49,945 nucleotides of DNA, taken from the NCBI GenBank assembly GCA_003049485.1, contig PYST01000294.1, positions 1 to 49,945 of the forward strand, given 5' to 3'. Made by a program: the position numbers and the translations under genes. Below are positions 34,356 through 45,448 of the stretch, in pieces. How positions within the stretch are numbered: the first letter of the stretch is position 1; each line of letters begins with the position of its first letter. This DNA is from Ophioceras dolichostomum. Lineage: Eukaryota > Ascomycota > Sordariomycetes > Magnaporthales > Ophioceraceae. The notes beneath the pieces were generated by a model. That model was given only the letters and a program-made list of their open reading frames with translations. It had not been told where the DNA came from and did not search any database.

Positions 34356-34805
34356 GATGCAAAGGCGTATATATACATGGTATGGATGATGACTGCGGCT
34401 GGCTGCATTGGTGCACCCACCTAGTACTAGGTATCAGGGTTAATGGAGAGCCGGTCAGTGATGATGACGGATACTTGAAGTGATTGGCCTGATGAATCGG
34501 CGTCCTGTTTTTCTTCCTTTTTTTTCTTTTTCTTTGTAGCTGTCGGCAACGTGAATCAATTTCGAGAAAATCACCGAATAATCGCGTACTGGTACAATTA
34601 GAAAGGATTTAACAAAAACATTTACACGGAGGAAAGATAAGAAAGAATAAACAAGAGAAACCATGGACTCGGAACCAGGCGCCATGCTATGGGTATCGAA
34701 AACTCTAGGCACATAGAAAGAAGAAGAAAGAAAAAAAACAGAACGAGGGAATCGAGATGACATGAACAGGCGGCGCCGTTCGCAGCCCCTGAATCGGTGT
34801 AGTTT
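34356..34805. terminator. Convergent intergenic region (shared 3' ends)
   Basis: This 450-base stretch lies between the stop codons of the NmrA-like gene (plus) and the lectin-like gene (minus), so both polyadenylation regions should be here. It contains long T-rich and A-rich runs near 34505-34540 and 34720-34740. No gene is supported. Confidence 0.5.
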
Positions 34806-36716
34806 TTAGTGGATGGGAACATACCCCACGACCTTCCAGTTAGACCCATCGAACTCCACCTCCCTCACCCTCCCGCCCCCGGCCTGGAAGTAGCACCGGC
34901 TGATGGCCCTCGAGCTCGACACCAGCACCTTGGCCAAATTCCATGCCTGAGCCGTGACGCACGCGATGTCGGTGCCCCTGTCCGCCCCGGCGAGGGCGGC
35001 GATCCCGGCCACGGGCCCCTTCCACGCCGCCGAAGACGCCCCGTCCTGGTACGCGAATAGGACGTCGCCCGTGGGCGAGGTCGCGTCCTGGAACAGCGCG
35101 TATGTGCTCACCAGGTCGTCGGTCGAGTCAGTGCTGCTCTGCGCCACGACGAATCCGCCCACGGCGGGTCCCCCGATCTGGGGGTTTGTGGTCGTCGTGT
35201 TACTGGGGATGAAGACGTTCGTGGAGCCCTGCTTCCACGACCAGGTGGCCTTCGTCTTGCCGCCGTTGGAGTGGACGTACTCCGACAAGGCGCCGGATGC
35301 GTCCGCGAAGAGGATGCCGCCGGCGTCTTGGTAGATCTTCGCCGTGGGGAGGGCGACGATGCCGGAGCCCAGCCCCAGGCCCGGGGTGAAGGGTATGTCG
35401 ATGATGTCCTGTGTGTAGGCCTTGGAGCCGGAGTCGGAGTTCTCCCCGAAGCTCTTGGCAGCGAAGATGCGCAGGGCGCTGTGGCTGTCCTGCATGAGAA
35501 CGTATGGCCAGTAGGAGGTCATGCGCGATGAGGGGTGCACGTCGGCGAGGTAGTCGCCGATCGGGTCGACGTTTCCCGCGGCTGGGCGTTGGCTGTCGGC
35601 GTAGAAGCCGAGGCCGCGGAGCGTGCTTCTTTCGTCTGCATAGAAGGTTCGTAGATAGCGCTGAGACGGTGTTGTTGGGTGTTAGTTAGGGAGTGAGGAA
35701 ACCTTTTTTTTTTAGATGACTGACGGGTGGAGGAGGGGAGGGCCCCGTGACTCGAGGCCGCTTACCGGTGTAGTACCGATGTAGGCCGACATTGCTAGCG
35801 GCGTGCCGGGACGCGCCTTGATGAGGTCCATGACAATAGGCTCCGACCAATTTGTATTGGTGCTCCGGAAAGTTGACATGCGCACTTTGTTGTCCGATCC
35901 CTGGTAGGTGAGCCGGATCTCAAAGTTCGGCCCGTCGAACCACCCAGCAACAGCAAGCTTCGAGTTTGCCATAATGGCGCCGCCAACTTGGTCGGTTGGA
36001 ACGGTGACGTTGGCGTTGGTGGTGCCGTTTGTCGGAGAGCCGCCGCTGCTGGTCCCATTACCGGCCCCACCCCCGCCGACGCTATTGCTGGATCGGCGGC
36101 CAGCTGTGACGCGGGAGCCGAGTACGCCTCCAAGTACAGCTCCCACTGTGATGAGCACGCCTGCTACTATCGCGATCCCCCACAACATCTGTCTCTTCCT
36201 CCTCGCCTTCTTTACCTCCCCCGCAGTTGGCCGTGTTGTTGGCGCCGGCCGTAACAAGGCCTGTGGTGACAGCAACCCTGATGGCGGGGTGAGTATCGAC
36301 GAGATCGATGGAGAGGGATAGTAATAGGGATTGTAGACAGGAGATGCATGTGACGGGAGCTTGTAGAGCGTGTCCTCGACCACCATCAAGCCCTCGCCCC
36401 TGTCTGCGGCCACGTACAAGCCCTCGCCCCGGTCCGCGGCTACCTGCAAGCCCTCGCCCTTGTCCGCTGCTACCTGCAAGCCCTCGCCCCTGTCCGCGGC
36501 CACCTGCAAGCCCCCGCTGGCCGGGTCATAGTCGCTCGGCGCACGGAAATTGTTTTGGTCGTAGCCGTTCGGGATGCAATGCGGGAGGGACCCATAACCG
36601 CTGTCGGGACCAGGGCCAGGACTGAGACCGGGCCAGGTGTTATAGTAGTTAGGCGAAACCTCCACGACCTCCAGGCCTGGCTGTCGACTGTCACGGTACT
36701 GTGATTTTTCCGACAT
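34806..36716 (-). CDS. Type II membrane protein with lectin-like ectodomain and decapeptide repeats
   Basis: Two exons, 36716-35766 and 35660-34806, give 601 residues; the intron has a GTAAGC donor and CTCAG acceptor and keeps the frame. Residues 1-170 are cytoplasmic by prediction and include five tandem copies of a GLQVAADRGE-type decapeptide. A basic KKARRKRQM stretch precedes a single membrane helix (LWGIAIVAGVLITVGAVLGGVLG), which predicts an N-in type II orientation. After a Gly/Ser/Asn linker with N-glycosylation sites comes an ectodomain of about 370 residues with repeating strands ending in aromatic residues (VAGWFDGPNFEIRLTYQG, IRIFAAKSF-like, VRYLRTFYAD, FVVAQSS). It resembles the fungal fucose-specific-lectin six-bladed propeller, but I cannot confirm sugar-binding residues. 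Role unknown; surface recognition or adhesion is inferred. Confidence 0.75.
36388..36518 (-). repeat. 30-base tandem coding repeat (decapeptide units)
   Basis: Four good 30-base units, plus a diverged fifth at the 36361-36388 end, encode GLQVAADRGE variants in the cytoplasmic part of the lectin-like membrane protein. Because the unit is a multiple of three, copy number can change without breaking the frame. Confidence 0.85.
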
Positions 36717-39700
36717 TTTTCTCTTGATTTTTTTCGATCCCCGAGAGGGTTAGGCTAAGAGCCTTCTGACGGAAGCTCAACCTAGATGTGACATCTAGTC
36801 TCTCCCTCCGGCTAAGATGTGAGATCCGAAGTCGTCACGCCTGAGAACTCGGTCCGTGACCTGTTTTTCACCATACTGATGGTCGTTTGCGATCCTGGTG
36901 GTCGCAGAGAACTTTCTCAAACCGTTCATGGCAAAGACAGAGCGTGCGAAAGGTCGAAATAAGAGGAGAATTCTTCGGAGAGTGGCCATTGCCTGTGCCG
37001 CTGCTAACAATCAACACTAAAAGCATGGTCTGTCTGCCTACGGACAATTTTGGGGGCAGGCTAGGCGTGAGGGCGGTGATACCAAGCAGATCAAGGAATG
37101 CCAAGCGAAGAAAACGTGCAGTAGAAACAAACTGTGCCTCCTGGAGGCGACCACCGTGAAAACAAAGCCTAGAGCTGTGCCGCTGCGTGTAGAGAGAGCG
37201 AGTAGTTTAGCTATCTCGCCGCCAACAATGGGCTCGTGCCGCATTGCGGAAAAGCGGGCATGCGGCGTTGGCTGAGTCTCCTAGCCGTCCCAATTGAGAG
37301 GATAACTGTGGGCGCCGCAGTCAAATGAGCCACCCCGCAGGCAACGGTGTTTTGTATGTGCGGTCGGAAAGCCGGCCACGGCCAGTGAAATAGGAAGAGC
37401 CTGCCTACCTGACCTATCTGACATCCTTGTTCTGTCAGAGTTAGTTTCTTGCCTCTGCTGTTCTGAGGGTGGCTACGGGTTGCGTCCTGTTTTGAGTCGC
37501 AGGGCTAGAGGATTTGACGACGGACTTTGATCTGTGCAGGACGCATGGCAAGGGAAGGTAACACAGGGAAGGCACTGATAGCCTCCCCCTGGACCTCGTA
37601 TATTCGTCACTTTCTTCAGTCGATGGTCCGTTCCGCCAGTTGAGTCTGGCTTAAACGTGATTGTGGTGAGAAGGAACAAAACATCAGGTCTGATCATCAC
37701 TCACTGCCCTCTATTCGGCACAGTGATGATGTAAGCACGTGGCTTCTCGTTTTTCTCCCCCAACTTGACTGGAATCATGCATGACACTCTCAACCATCAC
37801 AGCCTCCAAACCACCACCCCCAAACTTAGCGACTTGAAAGTGCCCCGTCACCCTTTACTCAGTCACGAGTAAATTGCTTGGTTCACTCATTGCTTCGGTT
37901 GTTCAAAGCCGGTAGCCGCCTCCTTGGAACGGGTTACCCGCAACCCTCTAGCCCGCCGGCGCTAGAGACTCCGGAGACGAGCGGGCCACAGCCACTAAAG
38001 AGTTCCAACATGATTGCTGCTCCAGGGAAGCTTGACGATAACTGACAGCAACTGACAGCAACTGACAGCAACTTGCTCAGGCCGCGTAGGAACCTCGCAC
38101 ACATGATCAACACTGAAGAATTCCTCACACTTCCCTGCCGCGGCTTGATGGCACGATCCGAATTGCCCTATCACTCCTCACATTGAGCTAGGCATTCTCT
38201 CATTTGCTCGTTGGTCAGAGCATCGGAAGCGGCTTCAGCGAGGTCATCACGACTAAGCTTTCTGGATTTCAGACCTCCCAAGGCAGTAAAAATAGGTCCT
38301 AGCAGGCATCTCCAAAAAGAAACGCTCGGTTCCTCATCGTCGGACCCTGAATTTCACGACTGCCTCCAGCTCCAGATCCTTTCATACAGCAGAGACACAT
38401 ACACGAGAAAAAAAGCTGGGATGGGGTTTTGTCATCATTGCGGAAATCGACTTCCCTTGTTTCGCATAGCCGCCCAACGCTTGGCGCGACGCGACCGATG
38501 GAGCGGGCCGCCGCCACTGACCAACGGATGAGGTGCCCGAGGGTGCCTGGCGAAAGATCAGGTGGGGTGGGTCTGGGGAAAACTAAAGCAAGCGGTAGTG
38601 AAACCAAGGATGCCTTGTATCCAATCGAGCCTACAAGAATGCACGGAGGGCAAGCCGACAACATGGCATGGCAACTAACCAAGTACAGAAAAGCAGTCGA
38701 GTGGACAATCACGGCAGCAAGCAACGGCGGCGGCGACGGCGGCTGAAACCAGCATGAGGAGAACCCACACACGGATCGGGCGACCTCACATACGAGGAAC
38801 ATGTGACTTGCCGATCGTGTGGCGGACGCCATCGATGCAACTACATGTAAGTTACTCTTCCAGAAGGGGGTGAGCTCGTGAGTCAAGCATGGCAATGTGG
38901 GACGCGACGCGACTGTGTCGACCTCTTGTCGGGGCTTGCCTGGCACGACTGGCAAGCAGGCCCGAAAATGGCCGACCAGGAGGCAGCCCGCGGACCCCCT
39001 CTACGCCCCTCTTGCGATCGACATAGCAAGCGATAGGGTTCGAAAGGGTCTTGAAGGGAACTGCTGAGGGGGTCTACTTCACGACGGGCTAGGAAACCCC
39101 GAGGCTTCCCCGAAGTGGTAGGTAAGAAGACGTGAGCCTAGTCTTTCTTGCGGAATCGGAGACTACTCCATTGATCGAGTCTTTTTTTCGTCTTGCTGTT
39201 AGGGAGTGCACAGTCGTGTGGGCGGGTGGCTAGCAGCCAGTCTTCCAGCCAGCTTCCCAGCTCAGCCAGCCTTCCATCATTCTCGGCCGACATTTACCGC
39301 AACACTCATCCAAGAGGTTGACGTTTTTTGAGGCCGTCGCAAACCGGTTTTTGGTGTTGACGTCGCAGGGCCAGCCAGGTGGCAAACTGGGCAAGCGATC
39401 ACTTGGCAGCGGGTGGATTAGCGCTCCACCAGCAGTCCTAGACCTAGCGAATTCGGGCCTGCCCGCGCTCATTGGTCAGACGGTCGCTGACCTTAACAGC
39501 TGGGGACCCCTGTCGCATGGACAATTGGATGAGAGGCCATTCTAACGACAGAGTTTCGACGATCTTTTCCAGACAACACCACAGCATCGTTCGCCGGTTC
39601 CTGCTTTTTTCCCTGCAGGTTCCATCCAACCTCCTCCTCGTCTACGATGGTGTCAAGTGACGCCTGACTCGATGAGATCCGAACAGGCAGGGCCTGTCAA

Positions 39701-41277
39701 GGGCCATCCAGACTGCACAGCCACTGGTGGCTTTTCACGTTGCCACACCACCACTCTCTATGTCCTTTGTGAAGCGAGACATGAGGCCAGCAAGCCAGCA
39801 AGTCAGTTGGCCAGGAACCCAGACTGTGATGTCAGTCTGCATGCCTCCCACTAAACCAAGGCAAGCCTGGCACCATCACCACCATCCGCTGGTTAAAATG
39901 CCAATCGGCCGTGGCCGTCCCCCGGCGATGGCGACTTTTTGGAGGTTGGACACCATTCCACCATCGCTCCGTGGTGTCCCCTTGCCAAACCCCATCGACA
40001 AGCAAGTGTGAAGCCGCTCAAGTTTTCTCTTGGGTTTATATCAAGTCGCACGCTCTCCCGCTCCTGCTATCGCCCCCTTAGCCGGGGGAACCCGTACGGA
40101 ATACGGTCGATCACATAGCAGCAGCAGCGTATTGCAGGCGACGAGTATTAGCCCAGGCCAGCTCCGGCTTTCGGTACTCTTTGCCCCGATGTGCAAGTCC
40201 CCTGCAAAATAAGGAGCACAAGGATATTCAACCTCTCCGTCCTCTCAGCCCTTCGTCCTCTCATTCTAAGGCCTCCGGGATCTCACCAGCGCGCGTGCAG
40301 TCTTTGCTACTGGCGCCATTCTCTTTGCTTTTCGCTTCTTGGCTTGCAAATTCCCGGCCGATTCTCCCCCGTGGTCGTTTCGGCTCGTCGCCTTACACCG
40401 GTGGGGCGGTCAATCGACTGGCTCCGGAGCCCCTGGCGCTTAGCCCAACCCCATCAGACAAGCCGCGCGACAACACAAAGGAAACATCGGGAGGCTCTGG
40501 TTGCAGCGCTCATTGAAACAAAGCGGATTGATTCTATTTTCCTAAGCCTCCGAAGAAAGGTCCCTCGTCGGATTGTCCCGGTGACCGAGAGAGACCAGGA
40601 GGGGAGGTTGAGGTTTTGTGGTTTTGTGGTCGTCAGGAACCCCAAAACAGGAACCCAAGCTTGACCCCATCACTGACGCCAGGTACGTACCTTCCTCAGC
40701 TGAACGACCTGACGACTTACACGTCTTACACGGTCACGACTCCACCCCTCTCCTATTCAGGGACTGAAGTCAAACCTATTCATATTGTTCATCACCGCCG
40801 CTTCTTGCTATTGTTCACAACTCACCTCGCTTTCCTATTATTGTCTCACCTTTCTGAATAGATTCTCAATAAGCATGGGTCGGCGTGACGGGTTTTCTTT
40901 GTTATCCTGACTGTTACTCGCTTTCTTTTGTCTCCGTCCTGCAACGCTATTCTTTGTGCTGGCCCGCTTTCTTTTTCACCTCCCTTCCACTTCTCGCACC
41001 CTCCTCTGATCTTGGGTTTCCTTTCCCCAGCGCCATACGAATTTTGTTTTGCATCTCCATACTGCTTCTGCTCTCTCACATCTTCGTTATTTCTGTCTCT
41101 CTTCTACTTTGAGATACATACGTACACACGACAGCACAGCCAATAGCGTTTGGCCACGACGAACGACATCACGAACAAGCATTCTTTTCTTTACCTCAGC
41201 TGGACTAAGCCTTTCCTTCCAATCCTACTAGACCCCCACGACTACTACTCCTACTAGGCCCACGGCCACTCGGAACT
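36717..41277. other. 4.5 kb gene-poor region upstream of prm1
   Basis: This lies between divergent genes (lectin-like, minus; prm1, plus). It has no open frame with a recognisable domain. The two longest (38955-38299, minus, without a good ATG; 40191-40664, plus) look like chance frames. A 10-base tandem repeat lies at 38041-38070. The last 600 bases before 41278 are strongly pyrimidine-rich, as in fungal promoters and leaders. An unusually long untranslated leader or an unrecognised non-coding RNA cannot be excluded. Confidence 0.4.
38041..38070. repeat. Three tandem 10-base units (ACTGACAGCA)
   Basis: Three perfect head-to-tail copies plus the start of a fourth lie in a region without genes. 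A 10-base period matches one DNA helical turn, but no function is indicated. Confidence 0.9.
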
Positions 41278-43617
41278 ATGAAGTGGTTCCCCTCAGTCCC
41301 CGGGACCCTCAAGCACAGGGCCCAGTGGACGCGCGATGGCCTCGCCGTCGCTGACGACCTGCCGCCTCTGCGGACGAGCGGGCAGTCGGCACCGTTCCTC
41401 GGCCTGAAGTCGAGGATATCGCAGATCTGGCTTAACCGCTGGACGGTGCTGCTGCTGCTCGTGCTGGTGCGCGTGATCCTCCTGCTGGGAAATCTGAACA
41501 ACAACATCGCCGAGGCCAAGATCAAGGCCCTCTCGGCATGCACGAAGGTGGAGGACGTCGGCAGCGCCTTCGCGTCGATGCCGCATTACCTCTCGGTCGG
41601 CGTCAACAAGGTTGCGGCGGAGGGCATCGAGGCCGCCGTCGACGGGCTAGTGTCGCTGCTGATGATGCTGCTGACAGCGGTCGAGAACATCGTCTACTTC
41701 GTCATCAACTTCTACGTCGGCACGTACGTGTGCCTGATCGCCGCCTTCATCCACGGGGCCTTCGACGTCGGCATCGGTGGCGCGCAGTCCGGAGCCAAGC
41801 TCATGAACGACGGCATCCACAGACTCACCGCTGGCTTTGAGCCTGTGTACAAGGACTTCGCCACCTCATTTAATGACTTGGTTGGGAAGGTCAATTTCGT
41901 CCCGGGCGTTAAGATCCCAACACTCCCCGACTTCGACACCCAAATAGGCGAACTCCAAAACATCAAGATCGACCCCACCGAGTTTGTCCAAACACTGGCA
42001 ACCCTCAAAGACAAGACCCCGACGTTTGACGACGTTCAAAAAGCCGCGAAGGACGCCATCGCTATTCCGTTCGACTTGGTGCGCAAGGAACTCAACTCCA
42101 GCGCCGCGACATGGGCGCTGCCCAAGGACATGTTCCCTGTGGCCCAGAAGGAGGCGTTGACGTTCTGTTCCGACAACACCTCAATCAACGACTTCTTCAA
42201 CGGACTCTTTAAGATCTCCAATAACGCCAAGATCGCATTCCTCGTGGTCATTCCCATCCTGGCCATCCTGGTGTGCGTGCCCATGTACTTCATGGAGGTC
42301 AGGGGCTACCGGCGGCAGAAGGCGCTTGCCTCAAAGATGACGGCCGCGCAGATGACCAGCGGCGAATACACCGTCAGCCGCGAGTACGACGCCATGGATG
42401 TCATCTACCAGGCCTCGCGTCCCAGGTCGTCGCGGTTCGGCGTCTGGCTCGGCCGCAAGTTCAAGGGCACCAACCGCGAGTACGTCGTGCGCTGGGCCTG
42501 GGCCTACTGCACGTCGCTGCCCGCGCTGTTCGTCCTGTCGCTGGCCATCGCGGGCCTGTTCTCGTGCTTCTGCCAGTGGATCGTCCTCTCCATCGTCCAG
42601 AAGGAGGCCCCCGGCCTCATCAACGAGGTCGGCGAGTTCGCCGACGGCGTGGTCAAGACCCTGGAGGGCGTGTCCCAGAAGTGGGCCACGGACGCCAACT
42701 CGGCGATCCTCAAGTACAACGGCGACATCAACGACGACGTGCTCGGCAAGGTGCGCGTCGCCACGTCGGCGGTCAACTCGACGCTCGTGACCTTCAACAA
42801 CGAGATGAACAAGAAGCTCGACTCGGTCTTCGCCGGCACCGTCTTGCAGGACACGGTCAAGAACGTCGTACGCTGCCTCATCGGCCTCAAGATCGAGGCG
42901 GTCGAGAAAGGGCTGACGTGGGTGCACGAGCAGGCGCGCGTGTCGTTCCCGCTCTTCCCCAGCGACATTTTCAGCGCCGGCACGGCCCAGTCCGTCTCGG
43001 GCGACTCGGAGCTGACGTCCTTCCTGGCGTCGCCCAGCAGCGTGACGACGGACGAGATCACCGGCGCCGTTAACCACGTCGTCGACTACCTCCGCAACGG
43101 CCTGCTCGAGGACGCCTTCATCGCCACGGGGTTGATGCTCGTCTACGTCATACTAGTGCTCGTCGGCATCATACGCGCGCTGCTCAACATCAAGGGCCCG
43201 AGGCGCACGAGGGGCGACGGCGTCGGCATGCGCGGGAAGAAGATCAGTGGGCCGACCGGCGCCGTCCATCATGGCAGCAGCGCGAACCGCGACGTGAACC
43301 CCTTTGCTGATCCGGTCGAGGAGGAGCCTAAGGACATACACGACTACGACGACGACAGCGGCTCGCACAGAGACAACACGTGGGAGCTGACTGACTATGG
43401 CCGCCGCGAAGCGAAGCCGCGCACTGCCACCGCCGCCGCCGCCACTGTTGGTTCGCACGCGCGCGGTCCGGCACCGGACTACGATGCGAGCGAGAAGGGG
43501 TACTTCGCCGGCCAAGAAGACGAGGAGGCCGCATACCCATCGCAGCCGCCAGCTGCTGCTGCAACTACCGGGTACCCAAGAGACCACAAGGGCAGGCACC
43601 TCACTACTCGGCGCTAG
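41278..43617 (+). CDS. prm1: Plasma membrane fusion protein Prm1
   Basis: A single exon of 779 residues recognisable as the fungal Prm1 family, which acts in plasma-membrane fusion when cells mate and, in filamentous fungi, when hyphae or germlings fuse. It shows the family topology: a cytoplasmic N-terminus (LNRWTVLLLLVLVRVILLL as first helix near residues 55-72), a second helical pair near 125-165, a long extracellular loop with paired Cys and N-glycosylation (NSSAATW), a helix near 320-340 (LVVIPILAILVCVPMYFM), another near 420-445 (LFVLSLAIAGLFSCFCQW), a second loop, and a last helix near 625-645. The C-terminal tail is hydrophilic, with acidic and Ala/Pro-rich stretches. Start ATG 41278 is preceded by a pyrimidine-rich leader. 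No oddity is seen. Confidence 0.93.
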   Translation: MKWFPSVPGTLKHRAQWTRDGLAVADDLPPLRTSGQSAPFLGLKSRISQIWLNRWTVLLLLVLVRVILLLGNLNNNIAEAKIKALSACTKVEDVGSAFASMPHYLSVGVNKVAAEGIEAAVDGLVSLLMMLLTAVENIVYFVINFYVGTYVCLIAAFIHGAFDVGIGGAQSGAKLMNDGIHRLTAGFEPVYKDFATSFNDLVGKVNFVPGVKIPTLPDFDTQIGELQNIKIDPTEFVQTLATLKDKTPTFDDVQKAAKDAIAIPFDLVRKELNSSAATWALPKDMFPVAQKEALTFCSDNTSINDFFNGLFKISNNAKIAFLVVIPILAILVCVPMYFMEVRGYRRQKALASKMTAAQMTSGEYTVSREYDAMDVIYQASRPRSSRFGVWLGRKFKGTNREYVVRWAWAYCTSLPALFVLSLAIAGLFSCFCQWIVLSIVQKEAPGLINEVGEFADGVVKTLEGVSQKWATDANSAILKYNGDINDDVLGKVRVATSAVNSTLVTFNNEMNKKLDSVFAGTVLQDTVKNVVRCLIGLKIEAVEKGLTWVHEQARVSFPLFPSDIFSAGTAQSVSGDSELTSFLASPSSVTTDEITGAVNHVVDYLRNGLLEDAFIATGLMLVYVILVLVGIIRALLNIKGPRRTRGDGVGMRGKKISGPTGAVHHGSSANRDVNPFADPVEEEPKDIHDYDDDSGSHRDNTWELTDYGRREAKPRTATAAAATVGSHARGPAPDYDASEKGYFAGQEDEEAAYPSQPPAAAATTGYPRDHKGRHLTTRR

Positions 43618-45448
43618 GAGCCGTCCGATGAGCTCTGGAATCGCCAGTCTGTGGAGCCACGATCGATGGTCTAGCTTTCTTCGTGTCCCTCCTCGTCTTC
43701 AGTCTTGATATTACCTTACCCTCATCTCGTCTGTCTTCTTGCAACGAATACCCAGTCGGGTCGAGCTGGACCTCAGACCTGGACGCTTTTTCTCATCCTT
43801 CATTCGTCATGAGGTTGGGCTGCCCTGTTGTTGTCATTTATGCCGGCTCTTTGTTATAGAGGTGGGGTGGTGTTGTTGGCAAACCCAGGTCTGGATTATA
43901 TATGGCGTCTGTCTTGTTCGTCTCTGCTGCTCATGTTTGCGTTTCCCACCATAACCGCCCAGGACATATCAACTCACCAGGTCATCACAGACTATCTAAT
44001 ACCCCTATTTCCTTTTCCGTTTTCCTTTACTTCACGCAGACACTCATTTTCGGTACCACAAAGCCCCTGGTATATCTTGGCTTATTTGGATTGGTTAGGG
44101 TGGCAAAGGCGTGGCATGCGGTTGTTGCGGGTTTTTAAAGATACCATCTCAGATCGAGATCATCCCCTACGAGTTTTGACTTTCTGCTTTTTATCTGATA
44201 TTTCCATTGCACAAGCTGCGTTGTCTCTCCCTTTTTTCTCATCTACTACTTTAGAAAGATTTGTTCTGGGTCGACGAGCCAACGTTGAGAGCACGCTGAC
44301 CCAGCTTCATCGTTACTGCCGCCAGGCGACATTTTCTTTCCCATACAGACCCCTGTGGCGTATATAAACAACACCAATAATGTTTCATTTCGAGTCTCTC
44401 TTTCCTTCCTCGCCATTCTTCCGTCCTCGCCTGGCGGTTTGTACCCTCATGTCTCACTATCTGCTGCCCAAGCCTTCTGAGAGGGCTGGTTGGTGGTAAA
44501 CCAATACGACAGGGGAGAGAGCTCGCGGGGACTATTGGATATGGGATCAGCGCAGGGTCACTCCTAAACTTACAAGTACTATTAGGCTTACTTAGTTAGC
44601 TGACTGCTACCTATCTACCTAGGTACCTACCTAGTTAACAGGCGGCTGATCCGGCCGGACGAATAGACTCGCGTTACTCAATCCTTGATGATGATGGCAT
44701 CCCTGCTTCCCCTCTCTCTCCTCGCTAGGCTGCAAAGTCCCCGTAGTCTCTTACCATGGTTCCGTGGTCTGAGACGGACTGGGGTAGATCTACCTGCCTC
44801 TTTCGGCTTTTGGGAATCATGACGGCGGCGTCGAGCCTGGCTGCGGTGAGCTCGGTAACAGCTCTTGCTGATTTCGACGCTGACCAAACAGTGCTGCGGC
44901 ATATACCTTAGTTCAAAGCCCGACTTCACAGCGGAAGAAATTCTTCCAGTATCTAGCAGGTCGAGCCGGGGCGGAGGCCAAGATATGATATGATAATGCA
45001 GGCTGATGCTGCCAGGCGTCTCTTAGTTTTACATCTCATCCGAACCAGAGCTGGGCAGCAGTGGACAAGCTCGGCTTGCAAGCTTGACACGAACACAATG
45101 CACATATGATGTGAACTGCACTTAGGTGTAGATGCATGCACTATCGCTGATGGTGGGGGTGGGATTGCCACCGCTGGGAGATCCCTGAGACCCCTGGGAT
45201 TCCGGGATCGGACCCGCTGCAAGGAGCTTCGATGGCGGGGTTGGCGTCTCGTCCCAAACGTCTGCGCCGTCCTTCCAACGGCGGTGGAATTTTCCCCGAG
45301 CACAATCGTGACTCAGAAAAAAAAAAGTTGCTTGGGACGTTGGTGCCCCTTCCTCGCCGCTTTGTTGAAATATCCTGCTCGCTCTTGTCGTACCAACCTG
45401 GGCAAATCTTTTTTCTTCCCCGACGCCAATTGGATTCTGCCAGCCGCC
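43618..45448. other. Intergenic region between prm1 and tryptophan synthase
   Basis: No gene is supported. The first part is the T-rich 3' region of prm1. A good example of the dispersed CTACCTAGGTACCTACCTAG palindrome is at about 44610-44632. Bases about 45200-45448 should contain the tryptophan synthase promoter and leader. I looked for a general-control TGACTCA site and saw only a partial match (GTGACTCAG near 45308) that could bind a Gcn4/CPC1-type factor. Confidence 0.45.
45307..45315 (+). promoter_or_regulatory. Possible CPC1/Gcn4-type site before tryptophan synthase
   Basis: GTGACTCAG contains the TGACTCA core bound by the cross-pathway control factor of filamentous fungi (CPC1; yeast Gcn4), about 140 bases before the tryptophan synthase ATG. 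Tryptophan genes are classic targets of this control, so position and target agree. It is a single motif match and not tested. Confidence 0.5.

Noticed and set aside
38299..38955. A 218-codon minus-strand open frame
   Set aside because: It has no ATG at its start, no recognisable domain, and a composition (many Cys, Ser, Pro, Arg) expected of a chance frame.
40191..40664. A 158-codon plus-strand frame before prm1
   Set aside because: Low-complexity and Arg/Ser/Leu-rich without a domain; more likely prm1 leader or promoter sequence.
42273..43077. Long open frames on both strands inside prm1
   Set aside because: They are shadows caused by the high GC content of the third codon positions of prm1.
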